Positions 8,731-19,214 of a stretch of DNA of 64,000 nt are shown piece after piece. The position numbers were made by a program, and so were the translations under genes. Under the pieces are notes generated by a model that did not search any database, was not told the origin of the DNA, and saw only the letters and a program-made list of their open reading frames with translations. Location of the stretch: NCBI RefSeq assembly GCF_006265115.1, contig NZ_SMDR01000001.1, positions 372,001-436,000 of the forward strand, written 5' to 3'. The first letter of the stretch is position 1. The number at the start of each line of letters is the position of its first letter. This DNA comes from Arenimonas terrae (GTDB taxonomy: Bacteria; Pseudomonadota; Gammaproteobacteria; Xanthomonadales; Xanthomonadaceae).

Positions 8731-8843
8731 CCCCCTTGGTAAGGGGGCGCGCCGAAGGCGCGGGGATCGGAAGTGATGAGCCGGTGCCCGCCCTTCGCAT
8801 AGCGAAGGGTGGGGTAGTCATTCGGCGAATGCCGAACGACTAC
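8731..8843 (+). repeat. composite hairpin repeat, unit A2
   Basis: H1 (8731-8747), H2 (8748-8762) and the linker (8763-8790) are nearly identical to unit A1. H3 is CCCTTCGC-ata-GCGAAGGG (8791-8809) and H4 has 13-base arms starting GTAGTC and ending GACTAC around GAAT (8814-8843), 12 of 13 positions pairing. H3 and H4 differ in sequence from unit A1 but keep their pairing. The last bases overlap the smpB stop codon. Confidence 0.9.
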
Positions 8844-9352
8844 GCATTTTTATTGTGCCGGCGCATGGTGCGCTCTTTTTCGCGCTGCCAGTCGCGGTCC
8901 TTGCTGGCCTGGCGCTTGTCGTGGCTCTGCTTGCCCTTGGCCAGCGCGATCTCGAGCTTGACCTTGTTGCCCTTCCAGTACACCGCGGTCGGGATCAGGG
9001 TATAGCCGTCGCGCTCGACCTTGCCGACCAGCTTGTCAATCTCGTGCCGGTGCATCAGCAGCTTGCGCGTGCGGCGGTCGTCGGCCACCACGTGGGTAGA
9101 GGCCTGGCTGAGCGGGGTGATCTGGGCGCCGAACAGGAAGATCTCGCCGGCTTTCACCAGCGCGTAGGCGTCGCCCATGTTCATGCGGCCGGCGCGGATG
9201 GACTTGAGTTCCCAGCCCTGCAGGGCGATGCCCGCCTCGTAGCGGGTCTCGAGGCTGTAGTCGTGGCGCGCGCTGCGGTTCAGGGCGATGGTCTTGTTGG
9301 CCGCCTTGTCCTTGCCGCTTCCGGTATTCTTGGCGTCGTTCTTCTTGGACAT
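8840..9352 (-). CDS. smpB: SsrA-binding protein SmpB
   Basis: Partner of tmRNA in trans-translation; brings charged tmRNA to stalled ribosomes. 170 residues from the ATG at 9352, which has a strong GGAAGGA upstream; an in-frame ATG ten codons earlier lacks this. It carries the OB-fold sequence [20 protein letters not shown] and the basic C-terminal tail rich in Lys/Arg that reads the mRNA channel. The N-terminal dozen residues are a lineage extension. The TAG stop lies inside the outer arm of repeat unit A2. Confidence 0.96.
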   Translation of the reverse strand: MSKKNDAKNTGSGKDKAANKTIALNRSARHDYSLETRYEAGIALQGWELKSIRAGRMNMGDAYALVKAGEIFLFGAQITPLSQASTHVVADDRRTRKLLMHRHEIDKLVGKVERDGYTLIPTAVYWKGNKVKLEIALAKGKQSHDKRQASKDRDWQREKERTMRRHNKNA

Positions 9353-9420
9353 GTTCCTTCCTTGGCGGGCATTGTCGCCCATCGCGGGCCGGCTGGGGGA
9401 GGGCAGGCAGACGGAGCCCG

Positions 9421-9846
9421 ATGACGAGCATCCACCGACACGCGCTGGTCCGGCACTCGGCCCTGCGCATGTACACCCTGGTCAACGACGTCGCCAGTTA
9501 TCCGGCGCGTTTTTCGTGGTGCGAAGACTCCGCCGTGCTGGAAGAGTCCGACACCCACATGCTGGCCCGGCTCGACCTCACCGTCGCCGGCCTGCGCACC
9601 AGCTTCACCACCCGCAACACCCTGGTGGCGCCGACCTCGATCGAACTCAAGCTGGTCGAGGGGCCGTTCCGCAAGTTCACCGGCGCCTGGCATTTCCACA
9701 GCCTGGCCGAGGACGCCTGCAAGGTCTCGTTGACCCTGGACTTCGACGTGGCGGGCGCGGTGCTGGGCACGGCCCTGGCGATCGGCTTCCAGGGCCTGGC
9801 CGACAAGATGGTGGACGACTTCTGCCGCGAGGCGGACCGGGCCTGA
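9421..9846 (+). CDS. ratA: RatA/COQ10-family START-domain protein
   Basis: 141 residues with the pattern of the RatA/YfjG family: [28 protein letters not shown] at the front (split pattern HSA...MYxLVNDV...YPxF.WC) and [12 protein letters not shown] mid-protein. The START-like pocket is related to mitochondrial Coq10, which binds ubiquinone; in E. coli the protein was also reported to affect 70S ribosome assembly. Start ATG has ACGGAG upstream. One base separates its stop from rnfH, and it is divergent from smpB, the conserved gammaproteobacterial order. Confidence 0.9.
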   Translation: MTSIHRHALVRHSALRMYTLVNDVASYPARFSWCEDSAVLEESDTHMLARLDLTVAGLRTSFTTRNTLVAPTSIELKLVEGPFRKFTGAWHFHSLAEDACKVSLTLDFDVAGAVLGTALAIGFQGLADKMVDDFCREADRA

Positions 9847-9847
9847 A

Positions 9848-10147
9848 ATGGCCGCGCCGCTGCGCATCGACGTGGTCTACGCGCTGCCGGAGCGCTGCTT
9901 CCGGGTGACCGTCGAACTGCCGGCGGGCGCCACGGTGGCCGATGCGCTGGCCGCCGCGGACATGCCGGAACGGGTGCCGGGGCTGGTGGTGGACCCGGCG
10001 CGGCTGGCGGTGTTCGGCAACGCCGCGACGCCACAGACGCCGCTGCATGACGGCGACCGGGTGGAAATCCTGCGGCCTTTGCTGGCCGATCCGAAACAGG
10101 CGCGCCGGAAGCGCGCCCAGACCGCGGCGAAACTCAGCCGCCGCTAG
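9848..10147 (+). CDS. rnfH: RnfH family ubiquitin-like protein
   Basis: 99-residue beta-grasp protein of the RnfH/UPF0125 family, recognised from YALPERCFRVTVELPAGATV, GLVVDPARLAVFGNAATP and HDGDRVEILRPLLADPK. The Lys/Arg-rich tail is usual. Its biochemical role is not established. It is coupled to ratA (one-base gap) and its last 14 bases overlap the end of the convergent bamE. Confidence 0.92.
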   Translation: MAAPLRIDVVYALPERCFRVTVELPAGATVADALAAADMPERVPGLVVDPARLAVFGNAATPQTPLHDGDRVEILRPLLADPKQARRKRAQTAAKLSRR

Positions 10148-10532
10148 GCCGCACGCGCGGCTTGTCCTTGTCGCGGGCGAGGTTGCCGAAGCGGCGCATT
10201 TCCGCCGACAGGGCCTTGTCGGCCTCCGGGAAATATTCGCCTTCCCAGCGCGCCAGCGCATCGCCTTCGAAGTGCAGGGTCAGGGTCTTGATCTCGGTCT
10301 TGCCGACCCGGCGGCGCTCGGTGGCGACGTAGTCCCAGCGGTTCTGGTGGAAGGGATCGGCCACCGGCGGCGAACCGAGCAGGCTGAACACCTGCTGGCG
10401 GCTCATGCCTTCCTTGAGCTGCTCGACGTTCTTGGATTCCAGCAGGTTGCCCTGGAACACGGGCTGCCGGTAGACGATGCCGCAACCGGTCATCAGGAGG
10501 GCGGCGAGGGCGAGCGTGAAGGCCTTGCGCAT
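10134..10532 (-). CDS. bamE: outer membrane protein assembly factor BamE
   Basis: Small lipoprotein of the BAM complex, which folds beta-barrel proteins into the outer membrane. 132 residues; signal peptide ends in the lipobox LMTGC. The SmpA/BamE fold is visible in GNLLESKNVEQLKEGMSRQQV and LLGSPPVADPFHQNRWDYV. Convergent with rnfH and divergent from fur. Confidence 0.95.
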   Translation of the reverse strand: MRKAFTLALAALLMTGCGIVYRQPVFQGNLLESKNVEQLKEGMSRQQVFSLLGSPPVADPFHQNRWDYVATERRRVGKTEIKTLTLHFEGDALARWEGEYFPEADKALSAEMRRFGNLARDKDKPRVRPSGG

Positions 10533-10623
10533 TGCGGTGGTGATCCGGATCGAAGTCGGGCCGATGATACACTACCGCCCGCAGCCGCCAGTCGGCCGCG
10601 ACGGAAAGCATTCAGGAGATCCC

Positions 10624-11031
10624 ATGGAATCGCAGGACCTGCGCAAGGCCGGCCTCAAGGTCACGCATCCCCGCATCCGCATCCTCGACGTGCTCGAGTC
10701 GTCCAGCCCCCGGCACCTGACGGCCGAGGACATCTACCGGCACCTGCTGGACAAGGGCGACGACATCGGCCTGGCCACCGTCTACCGCGTCCTGACCCAG
10801 TTCGAGGCGGCGGGGCTGGTGCTCAAGCACAACTTCGAGGGCGGCCAGGCCGTCTACGAACTCGACCGCGGCGTGCACCACGACCACATGGTGGATGTGG
10901 AGTCGGGCAAGGTCATCGAGTTCACCAGCCCCGAGATCGAGCGGCTGCAGACCGAGATCGCCGCCAAACACGGCTACGTGATCGAAGAGCACTCGCTGGT
11001 GCTCTACGTGCGGCCCAAGAAGAAGAAATAA
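10624..11031 (+). CDS. fur: ferric uptake regulator Fur
   Basis: Iron-responsive repressor of 135 residues. The ATG at 10624 has AGGAGA upstream. The winged helix includes THPRIRILDVLE and TVYRVLTQFEAAGLV; the metal site HHDHMVDVESGKVIEF is present. The CxxC found in this position in E. coli Fur is absent, as in other Xanthomonas and Pseudomonas Fur proteins as I recall them. It sits between bamE and recN, divergent from bamE, so their promoters share the 91 bases at 10533-10623. Confidence 0.95.
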   Translation: MESQDLRKAGLKVTHPRIRILDVLESSSPRHLTAEDIYRHLLDKGDDIGLATVYRVLTQFEAAGLVLKHNFEGGQAVYELDRGVHHDHMVDVESGKVIEFTSPEIERLQTEIAAKHGYVIEEHSLVLYVRPKKKK

Positions 11032-11043
11032 CGCAGCGCCGGC

Positions 11044-12717
11044 TCAGCCGGCCTGGGCGCGGGACAGCATCTGTTTCGCGTTGGCCCGCACTTCGCGGGT
11101 GATCTCGACGCCGCCCAGCATGCGGGCCAGCTCCTCGACGCGCGCCTTGTCGTCCAGCGGCGTCACCGCGCTGTGCGTGCTGGCGCCGGCCACGGCCTTG
11201 CTGACCTGGAAATGATGGTGGCCCTGGGCCGCGACCTGGGGCAGGTGGGTCACGCACAGCACCTGGCGTTCGGCGCCCAGCGCCCGCAGCTTCTGGCCGA
11301 CCACCTCGGCCACGGCGCCGCCGATGCCGGTGTCGACTTCGTCGAAGACCATGGTCGGCACCGCGTCCAGGCCCAGCGCGGCCACTTCGATGGCCAGGCT
11401 GATGCGCGCCAGTTCGCCGCCCGAGGCGACCTTGCGCAAGGGGCGGGGCGGTTGGCCGGGGTTGGCGGAGACCTGGAACTCGCAGCGCTCGGCGCCCTGG
11501 GGCAGGGGCCGGGTCGAATCCTGGGGATCGAGCAGGACGCTGAACACGCCGCCGCCCATGCCCAGTTCGGCCATCAATGCGGCGACCGCCTGGCCCAGCT
11601 TCGCGGCGGCGGTAGCGCGGGATTTCGACAGCTTCGCGGCGGCGGCGGCCCAGTCGGCGGCGGCCTGCTGGCGCTCGCGGCCCAGGCGTTCGGCCCGGCC
11701 GCTGGCGTCGGCCAGGCCCTCGAGCTCGGCCTGCAGGGCGTCGCGGCGGCCGGCCAGGCCTTCGATCGGCAGGCGGTGCTTGCGGGCGAGTTCGTGCAGG
11801 CGGGCCAGGCGGTCTTCGAGCTGCTGCAGGCGCGTGGGGTCGAGGTCGAAGTCGTCGCGGATGCGCTCGAGGCCGGCGCCGGCTTCCGCCAGCTGGATGT
11901 CGGCCGATTCGAGCAGGGCCACGACTTCGGCCAGGCGCGGTTCGTCGCTGCTCAGGCGCGCCAGGTCGGCGCTGACCTGGTGCAGGGCGCGCGACAGCGA
12001 CAGTCCGTCGTCGCCGGCGAGGCGGGCGAGGGCGGATTCGCAGCCCTGCAGCAGGCCGGCGGCATTGGCCTGGCGGCGGTGCGCGGCCTGCAGCTGGTCG
12101 AGGTCGGCGGGGTCGAGGTTCTCGCGGGCCAGTTCGTCGACCTGGTGCTGCAGCCAGGCCACACGTTCGCCGACGTCGCCGGCGCGGGCCAGGTCGCCCA
12201 GCTCGCGGTCGAGTTCGGCCCAGCGGCGGGCGTGTTCGCGCACCTCCGCCAGCAGCGGGTCGTGGCGGCCGAAGGCGTCGAGCAGGGCGAGCTGCTGGCC
12301 GCGGTCGAGCAGGGCCTGGTGTTCGTGCTGGCCGTGGATCTCGACGAGCAGGGCGCCCAGCTCGGAGAGCTGGGCCAGGGTGGCGGGGCGGCCATTTATC
12401 CAGGCCTTGGAGCCACCGTCGGCGCGGATGACGCGGCGCAGCTGGCAGTCGCTGCCGTCGTCCATCTCGTTTTCGCGCAGCCAGGCCAGGGCGGCGGGGG
12501 CGTCGGCGAGTCCGAATTCGGCGGCCAGTTCGGCCCGCTCGGCGCCGTGGCGGACGATGCCGGCGTCGGCGCGCGCGCCGGTCAGCCACATCAGGGCGTC
12601 CACCAGCAGCGACTTGCCGGCGCCGGTTTCGCCGGAAACCACGGTCATGCCCGGCCCGAAGGCCAGTTCGGCAGCGGAGACGACGGCGAAATCCTTGAGG
12701 CTGAGCAGGCTGATCAT
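11044..12717 (-). CDS. recN: DNA repair protein RecN
   Basis: SMC-like ATPase for double-strand break repair, 557 residues from the ATG at 12717. That start gives the family opening MISLLSLKDFAVV; a TTG ten codons earlier is possible but less typical. Walker A is SGETGAGKS, the middle is a long coiled coil, and the C-terminal half has the ABC signature LRKVASGGELARISLA and Walker B MVFDEVDTGIGG. No clear LexA-type site is recognised upstream, though recN is damage-inducible in many species. Divergent from hrcA. Confidence 0.96.
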   Translation of the reverse strand: MISLLSLKDFAVVSAAELAFGPGMTVVSGETGAGKSLLVDALMWLTGARADAGIVRHGAERAELAAEFGLADAPAALAWLRENEMDDGSDCQLRRVIRADGGSKAWINGRPATLAQLSELGALLVEIHGQHEHQALLDRGQQLALLDAFGRHDPLLAEVREHARRWAELDRELGDLARAGDVGERVAWLQHQVDELARENLDPADLDQLQAAHRRQANAAGLLQGCESALARLAGDDGLSLSRALHQVSADLARLSSDEPRLAEVVALLESADIQLAEAGAGLERIRDDFDLDPTRLQQLEDRLARLHELARKHRLPIEGLAGRRDALQAELEGLADASGRAERLGRERQQAAADWAAAAAKLSKSRATAAAKLGQAVAALMAELGMGGGVFSVLLDPQDSTRPLPQGAERCEFQVSANPGQPPRPLRKVASGGELARISLAIEVAALGLDAVPTMVFDEVDTGIGGAVAEVVGQKLRALGAERQVLCVTHLPQVAAQGHHHFQVSKAVAGASTHSAVTPLDDKARVEELARMLGGVEITREVRANAKQMLSRAQAG

Positions 12718-12848
12718 GGGCCGGGCGATTTTGCCTGAAAGGGCCAAGGTTTCGCTGCCCCCCGTCGCCCCACCAGCCGACCACGGCCAGGCCGGACGTA
12801 GGACAATGCCGGCTTGCGCCGGACCCTGGCCGGCCTTATCAAGGGAAC

Positions 12849-13898
12849 ATGGACCTCAGCCTCGACCCCCGCGCCCGGCGCCTGCTGCGCACGCTCATCT
12901 CCCAGCACATCCGGGACGGCGGGCCGGTGGGTTCGCGCACGCTGGCCCGCAGTTCGGGCCTGGACGTGAGCCCGGCGACCATCCGCAACATCATGTCCGA
13001 CCTCGAGGAGATCGGCCTGGTGTCGGCCCCGCACACTTCGGCCGGCCGGGTGCCGACCGCCCAGGGATACCGCGTCTTCGTCGACAGCCTGCTGCAGATG
13101 AAGCCGCTGCAGGACGCCGAAGTGAGCCAGTTGCGCGCCCAGCTGCCGGCCGGTGCCGGCACCCAGGCCCTGCTGTCGAACACCAGCGAGATCCTGTCGG
13201 CGATGAGCCAGTTCGTCGGCGTGGTCACCGTGCCCCAGCGCGGCCAGTTCGCCTTCCGCCATATCGATTTCGTGGCCCTGGACGGCAACCGGGTGCTGGT
13301 GATCCTGGTGTTCACCGACAACGAGGTCCAGAACCGCATCATCACGCCGCGCCGGCCCTACACGCCGTCCGAGCTGGAACAGACTGCTAACTACCTCAAC
13401 GCCCATTTCGCCGGCCGGCCCCTGCACGAGATCCGCGCCACCCTGCTGCGAGACCTGCGCGAGACCCGCAGCGAAATGGACCGGCTGCTCTCGGCCGCGG
13501 TCGAGCTGTCCGAACAGGCCCTGGGCGGCGCGCCCGGCAGCCAGGACGACATGCTGCTGGCCGGCCAGACCCGGCTGATGGGCGTGCAGGAGCTGTCGGA
13601 CCTGGAGCGGCTGCGCGAGCTTTTCGAGGCATTTTCCCGCAAGCGCGAGATCCTCCAGCTGCTCGAGCGCACCCTGCACGCCCAGGGCGTACGGGTCTTC
13701 ATCGGGGAAGAAACCGGCCTGGCGCCGCTGGACGCCTGCACGGTGGTCACCGCGCCCTACGGTGCCAACGGCCGGGTGCTGGGCGTGCTGGGCGTGATCG
13801 GCCCCACGCGCATGGCCTATGACCGGGTCATCCCGATGGTCCAGGCCACGGCCGACCTGCTCGGCGCCGCCTTGAATCCCGACGCCCCGGCCCCATAA
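12849..13898 (+). CDS. hrcA: heat-inducible transcriptional repressor HrcA
   Basis: 349 residues. The N-terminal winged helix shows PVGSRTLARSSGLDVSPATI and HTSAGRVPTAQGYR; the remainder is the HrcA GAF-like domain, with FIGEETGLAPLDACTVVTAPY near the end. HrcA binds the CIRCE inverted repeat before heat-shock operons. No CIRCE (TTAGCACTC-N9-GAGTGCTAA) is visible in this window, so its targets, such as groESL, are likely elsewhere. Start ATG is preceded by AAGGGAAC. First gene of hrcA-grpE-dnaK-dnaJ. Confidence 0.96.
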   Translation: MDLSLDPRARRLLRTLISQHIRDGGPVGSRTLARSSGLDVSPATIRNIMSDLEEIGLVSAPHTSAGRVPTAQGYRVFVDSLLQMKPLQDAEVSQLRAQLPAGAGTQALLSNTSEILSAMSQFVGVVTVPQRGQFAFRHIDFVALDGNRVLVILVFTDNEVQNRIITPRRPYTPSELEQTANYLNAHFAGRPLHEIRATLLRDLRETRSEMDRLLSAAVELSEQALGGAPGSQDDMLLAGQTRLMGVQELSDLERLRELFEAFSRKREILQLLERTLHAQGVRVFIGEETGLAPLDACTVVTAPYGANGRVLGVLGVIGPTRMAYDRVIPMVQATADLLGAALNPDAPAP

Positions 13899-13943
13899 GC
13901 CCACCGACCCCCGCAGGACGCGGGGCCCACACCGGAAAAACCC

Positions 13944-14465
13944 ATGCATCGCGACGATCCCCTCCCGGGCGCCCAGGCGCCCGCCGACGACCTCGCCCCC
14001 GAATCCACGGGCGACCTCGGCGCCGAGCTCGAACAGCTTCGCAACGCGCTGGGCAGCCTGCGCGAAGAAGCCCTGCGCGAACGCGCCGAGCTCGACAACC
14101 AGCGCAAGCGCCTGGCCCGCGACGTCGACCAGGCCCGCCGTTTCGCCAACGAGAAGCTGCTCTCGCAGCTGCTGCCCGTGCTCGACAGCCTGGACGCCGG
14201 CCTGGCCGCCGCCGGCGCAGAGTCCGGCCCGCTCAAGGACGGTCTGGAGCTGACCCTGCGCCAGCTGCTCAAGGTCGGCGAAGACAACGGCCTGCGCCAG
14301 CTCAACCCGCAGGGCGAGGACTTCGACCCGGCCTGGCACCAGGCGGTCAGCCAGATCGCCGCCCCCGACGCCGCGCCCAACACCGTGGTCCAGGTATTCC
14401 AGAAGGGCTATGTGCTCAACGACCGCCTGCTGCGCCCCGCGCTGGTGGTGGTCGCCGCCGGTTGA
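13944..14465 (+). CDS. grpE: nucleotide exchange factor GrpE
   Basis: 173 residues. Releases ADP from DnaK. A disordered acidic N-terminus and long helix ([20 protein letters not shown]) precede the beta-wing, where the family pattern [28 protein letters not shown] is clear. 45 bases after hrcA, with only a weak GGA upstream of the start. Confidence 0.95.
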   Translation: MHRDDPLPGAQAPADDLAPESTGDLGAELEQLRNALGSLREEALRERAELDNQRKRLARDVDQARRFANEKLLSQLLPVLDSLDAGLAAAGAESGPLKDGLELTLRQLLKVGEDNGLRQLNPQGEDFDPAWHQAVSQIAAPDAAPNTVVQVFQKGYVLNDRLLRPALVVVAAG

Positions 14466-14507
14466 CCGGCCGGGCCGCACCCCGGCCCGAGGGGCGCCAC
14501 GCAAGCC

Positions 14508-14535
14508 CTTGAACGCAACGCTGTGGCCCCCATTT
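14508..14535 (+). promoter_or_regulatory. sigma-32 heat-shock promoter for dnaK
   Basis: CTTGAAC (14508-14514), a 13-base spacer, then CCCCATTT (14528-14535). This is close to the sigma-32 consensus CTTGAAA-N13/14-CCCCAT. It lies in the 129-base grpE-dnaK gap, about 60 bases before the dnaK start. It would let dnaK-dnaJ be induced separately from hrcA-grpE. Confidence 0.8.
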
Positions 14536-14594
14536 TGAAACCAGCCGCGGCCCGCGCCGCCATCCACGAATTCAGAGACTGAGGGAGTAACACC

Positions 14595-16517
<1,923 letters not shown>

Positions 16518-16526
16518 TGAGCAAAG

Positions 16527-16551
16527 CCCGTCCGCGCAGCGCGCGGACGGG
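16527..16551 (+). promoter_or_regulatory. strong stem-loop in the dnaK-dnaJ gap
   Basis: CCCGTCCGCGC (16527-16537) pairs perfectly with GCGCGGACGGG (16541-16551) around AGC. A second, less regular GC-rich hairpin follows (about 16559-16594). There is no T-run, so partial attenuation or mRNA processing between dnaK and dnaJ is more likely than full termination. Confidence 0.55.
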
Positions 16552-16622
16552 ACGGCTGCCCGCGTCGGGCCGGAGATCCCGGTCGGCGCGGGCGTTTTGT
16601 TGCAGGGCAACCCGGATTTCAG

Positions 16623-17747
16623 ATGAGCAAGCGTGACTATTACGAAGTGCTGGGCGTGTCGCGCAGCGCGACCGAGGACGAGCTGAAGAAAGCCTATCGG
16701 CGCGCCGCCCAGAAGCACCACCCGGACCGGAATCCGGGCGACAAGGCTGCCGAGGCCAGCTTCAAGGAGGCCAAGGAGGCCTACGAAGTGCTGTCGGACG
16801 GCGGCAAGCGCCGCATGTACGACCAGCACGGCCACGCCGCCTTCGAGCACGGCATGGGCGGCGGCAACGGCGGCCCCGGCTTCGGCGACGTCAACGACAT
16901 CTTCGGCGACATCTTCGGCGACATCTTCGGCGGCGGCCGCCAGCGTGCGCCACGCCGGGGCGCCGACCTGCGCTACGTGGTCGAGTTGGATCTGGAAGAA
17001 GCGGTGTTCGGCGTCGAGAAGCGCATCGACGTGCCGACCCTGGTGGCCTGCAAGCCCTGCGGCGGCAGCGGCGCCGAGGACGGCAAGGTCGAGACCTGCA
17101 AGACCTGCGCCGGCCGCGGCCAGGTGCGCATGCAGCGCGGCATCTTCGCGGTGCAGCAGGCCTGCCCGGCCTGCGGCGGACGCGGCCAGACCATCGCCAG
17201 GCCCTGCAAGAGCTGCCACGGCAACGGCCGGGTGGAAGAAGAGAAGGTGCTGCAGGTGAAGATCCCCGCGGGCGTCGACAACGGCGACCGCATCCGCCTC
17301 TCCGGCGAAGGCGAGGCCGGTCCGCCGGGCGCGCCGGCCGGCGACCTGTACGTCGAGGTGAGCGTGCGCGAGCACGCGGTGTTCCAGCGCGACGGCAACG
17401 ACCTGTACTGCGAGGTGCCGGTGCGTTTCTCCCAGGCCGCGCTGGGTGCCGACATCGTCGTGCCCACGCTGGGTGGCGAGGCCCTGATCAAGGTGCCGCT
17501 GGAGACCCAGACCGGCAAGCTGTTCCGGCTGCGCGGCAAGGGCGTCAAATCGGTGCGCGCGCATGCCCCGGGCGACCTGCTGTGCCGGGTCGTGGTGGAA
17601 ACCCCGGTCAACCTGACCGCGCGCCAGCGCGAGCTGCTCAAGGAATTCGAGGCGACCTTCGACGGCGAGCACGGCGCCCGCCATTCGCCGCGCTCCAGCG
17701 GCTTCCTCGACAGCGTGAAGGCGTTCTGGGACCGCATGACCTCCTGA
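16623..17747 (+). CDS. dnaJ: molecular chaperone DnaJ (Hsp40)
   Basis: 374 residues, DnaK co-chaperone. J domain at residues 1-70 with the HPD tripeptide ([10 protein letters not shown]), a Gly/Phe region with repeated IFGDIFGD, four CxxCxGxG-type zinc motifs ([32 protein letters not shown]) and the C-terminal client-binding domain. The start ATG is preceded by a weak site. Last gene of the heat-shock operon; a terminator follows. Confidence 0.97.
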   Translation: MSKRDYYEVLGVSRSATEDELKKAYRRAAQKHHPDRNPGDKAAEASFKEAKEAYEVLSDGGKRRMYDQHGHAAFEHGMGGGNGGPGFGDVNDIFGDIFGDIFGGGRQRAPRRGADLRYVVELDLEEAVFGVEKRIDVPTLVACKPCGGSGAEDGKVETCKTCAGRGQVRMQRGIFAVQQACPACGGRGQTIARPCKSCHGNGRVEEEKVLQVKIPAGVDNGDRIRLSGEGEAGPPGAPAGDLYVEVSVREHAVFQRDGNDLYCEVPVRFSQAALGADIVVPTLGGEALIKVPLETQTGKLFRLRGKGVKSVRAHAPGDLLCRVVVETPVNLTARQRELLKEFEATFDGEHGARHSPRSSGFLDSVKAFWDRMTS

Positions 17748-17776
17748 ATCGTCCCGACACGGTCCCGGCAAATGAA

Positions 17777-17800
17777 AACGCCCGGCTCGCGCCGGGCGTT
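17777..17800. terminator. bidirectional terminator after dnaJ and the M48 protease gene
   Basis: Ten-bp stem AACGCCCGGC/GCCGGGCGTT with loop TCGC, followed by TTTCCTTTT on the plus strand and by TTTT-rich sequence on the minus strand. It serves both convergent genes. Confidence 0.9.
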
Positions 17801-17824
17801 TCCTTTTCCGCGCAGCGTTCGGGC

Positions 17825-18667
17825 CTACTTCGGCCGGTACAGCGGCCGCGCCGGCGCATTGCCGGCATAGGCGTCGAGCTTCTCGCCCATCGTGCCGCCC
17901 AGGCGTTCGATGCGGCTGGACGGGGTCGGATGGGTGGAGAACAGCAGGCCCATCGCACGGTCGTTCGGCGCGGCGCTGTCGAGCGTCTGCAGCACGCCGA
18001 CCAGGCCAAACGGGTTGTAGCCGCCGCGCGCGGCGATCACCACGCCATGCTGGTCGGCCTGGTACTCGTCGTTCTTGTCGATGCCGCGCGCCAGCACCTG
18101 GGTGCCGACCGAGAAGGCCTTGCTGCCGAACCGCTGCACCAGGACGTTGTCGCTGCGTCCCGCGGCCTCGCCGGCGATCTCGGTGGCGAAATCGCGGCCC
18201 ATCGCGCCCTTGATCGCCTTCACCTGGTGCTTCTGCACGACGTGGGCGATCTCGTGGCCGAGCACGCCGGCCAGTTCGCTCTCGTCGCGAAGGCGTTCGT
18301 ACAGGCCCATCGTGATCAGCACCGTGCCGCCGGGCAGGGCGAAGGCGTTGACGTCGGTGCTCTCGACCACGCCGAAGCGCCAGGGCAGGTCGGGGCGCTC
18401 GGTCTGCAGCGCCAGCCAGAAGCCGACCTGGTTGACATAGCGCTGCAGGGCCTCGTCCTTGACCAGGGGCGCGGCACCCAGCACGTTGGCGGCGATGCCG
18501 CGGCCGAGCTGGATCTCTTCGTCCTGGGTGATTTCCTGGCTCGCGTCGGCGGCCTTCTTGCCGAACTTGAACAGATTCTCGGCCTCGCCCAGGCGCCCGA
18601 AGGCGTGCGCGGGGGCGGCTAGTGCGAGCACCAGTGCCGCGGCCAGCAGTTGGGTGGACGTTTTCAT
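17825..18667 (-). CDS. M48-family zinc metalloprotease, secreted
   Basis: 280 residues with signal peptide ending APAHA|FG. The zinc site HEIAH (in LAGVLGHEIAHVVQKH) and the downstream Glu in NDEYQADQHGVV match family M48 (HtpX/LoiP/BepA-like). VNAFALPGGTVLITMGL is the typical preceding strand. There is no lipobox and no TPR domain, so it is closest to LoiP/YggG-type periplasmic proteases that act in envelope quality control. The start overlaps the stop of the upstream SH3-like gene (ATGA) and has GGAGGAGG upstream. Confidence 0.88.
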   Translation of the reverse strand: MKTSTQLLAAALVLALAAPAHAFGRLGEAENLFKFGKKAADASQEITQDEEIQLGRGIAANVLGAAPLVKDEALQRYVNQVGFWLALQTERPDLPWRFGVVESTDVNAFALPGGTVLITMGLYERLRDESELAGVLGHEIAHVVQKHQVKAIKGAMGRDFATEIAGEAAGRSDNVLVQRFGSKAFSVGTQVLARGIDKNDEYQADQHGVVIAARGGYNPFGLVGVLQTLDSAAPNDRAMGLLFSTHPTPSSRIERLGGTMGEKLDAYAGNAPARPLYRPK

Positions 18668-19197
18668 CGCTGCCTCCTCCGGCCGCCGCGGCCTTCTTCC
18701 AGGTAATTCACCTTCTGCGCCGACAGCGGCGCCTGCGCGGCGAACTGCTGCGCCTGGCCGGGATTGGCCGCGAAGCTGTCGAGCAGGGCGACTTCGGCGG
18801 TGTTGGCCGAGGCGTTCATCAGCTGGTCGGCCGAGAGGCCTTTTACGCCGGTGCTGACCGCGTTGCTGCTCGAACCGGTGCGGAAGGCCGCCACCAGCGA
18901 ACCGCCGCCGTCATTGCCGGGCAGGCCGGAGCCGGTGCGCAGGTTCAGCACGCGCGTCCAGCCGGCGACGCCGGCCGGCGTGGTGACGCCGGCCCACGCG
19001 CCCTGGCGGGCGGTGATCTCGACGGTTTCGCGGGCGCTGAGCTGGGCCAGCACCTCGGCCGAACCCATCGGTTCCTTGAGCACCGGCGAGTCCTTGAGCA
19101 CGGTGCCGGTCTCGGCCAGCACCGCGCCGGTGGCCAGCGCGCCAGCGAGCGCCAGCGCCAGCACGTGCGGGCGTGGAGTCCTGGGATTCGATTGCAT
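18664..19197 (-). CDS. secreted SH3-like domain protein
   Basis: 177 residues. Signal peptide ends near VLAETG. Residues about 30-90 look like a bacterial SH3 (SH3b) domain: VLKDSPVLKEPMGSAEVLAQ, then WAGVTTPAGVAGWTRVLNL. The remainder is Ser/Asn/Ala-rich, ending in an Arg-rich tail. Strong AGGAGG upstream of the ATG. It lies 17 bases after the cyclase gene and is translationally coupled to the M48 protease, suggesting the two envelope proteins work together. Function unknown. Confidence 0.75.
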   Translation of the reverse strand: MQSNPRTPRPHVLALALAGALATGAVLAETGTVLKDSPVLKEPMGSAEVLAQLSARETVEITARQGAWAGVTTPAGVAGWTRVLNLRTGSGLPGNDGGGSLVAAFRTGSSSNAVSTGVKGLSADQLMNASANTAEVALLDSFAANPGQAQQFAAQAPLSAQKVNYLEEGRGGRRRQR

Positions 19198-19214
19198 CGT
19201 TTCGTCCTCCTGTG

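Noticed and set aside
8619-8843. CRISPR-like array
   Set aside because: Only two units, each internally palindromic, with no unique spacers between identical repeats and no cas genes; a structured repeat explains it better.
8531-9005. Short plus-strand frames of 81 and 114 codons in the repeat region
   Set aside because: They run through hairpin repeats and antisense to smpB, have no ribosome-binding site and no recognisable protein.
10134-10147. The 14-base overlap of rnfH and bamE as an annotation error
   Set aside because: Both ends are supported by family-typical C-termini; short convergent overlaps are ordinary.
12718-12848. CIRCE operator upstream of hrcA
   Set aside because: No TTAGCACTC/GAGTGCTAA arms are found in the gap or elsewhere in the operon.
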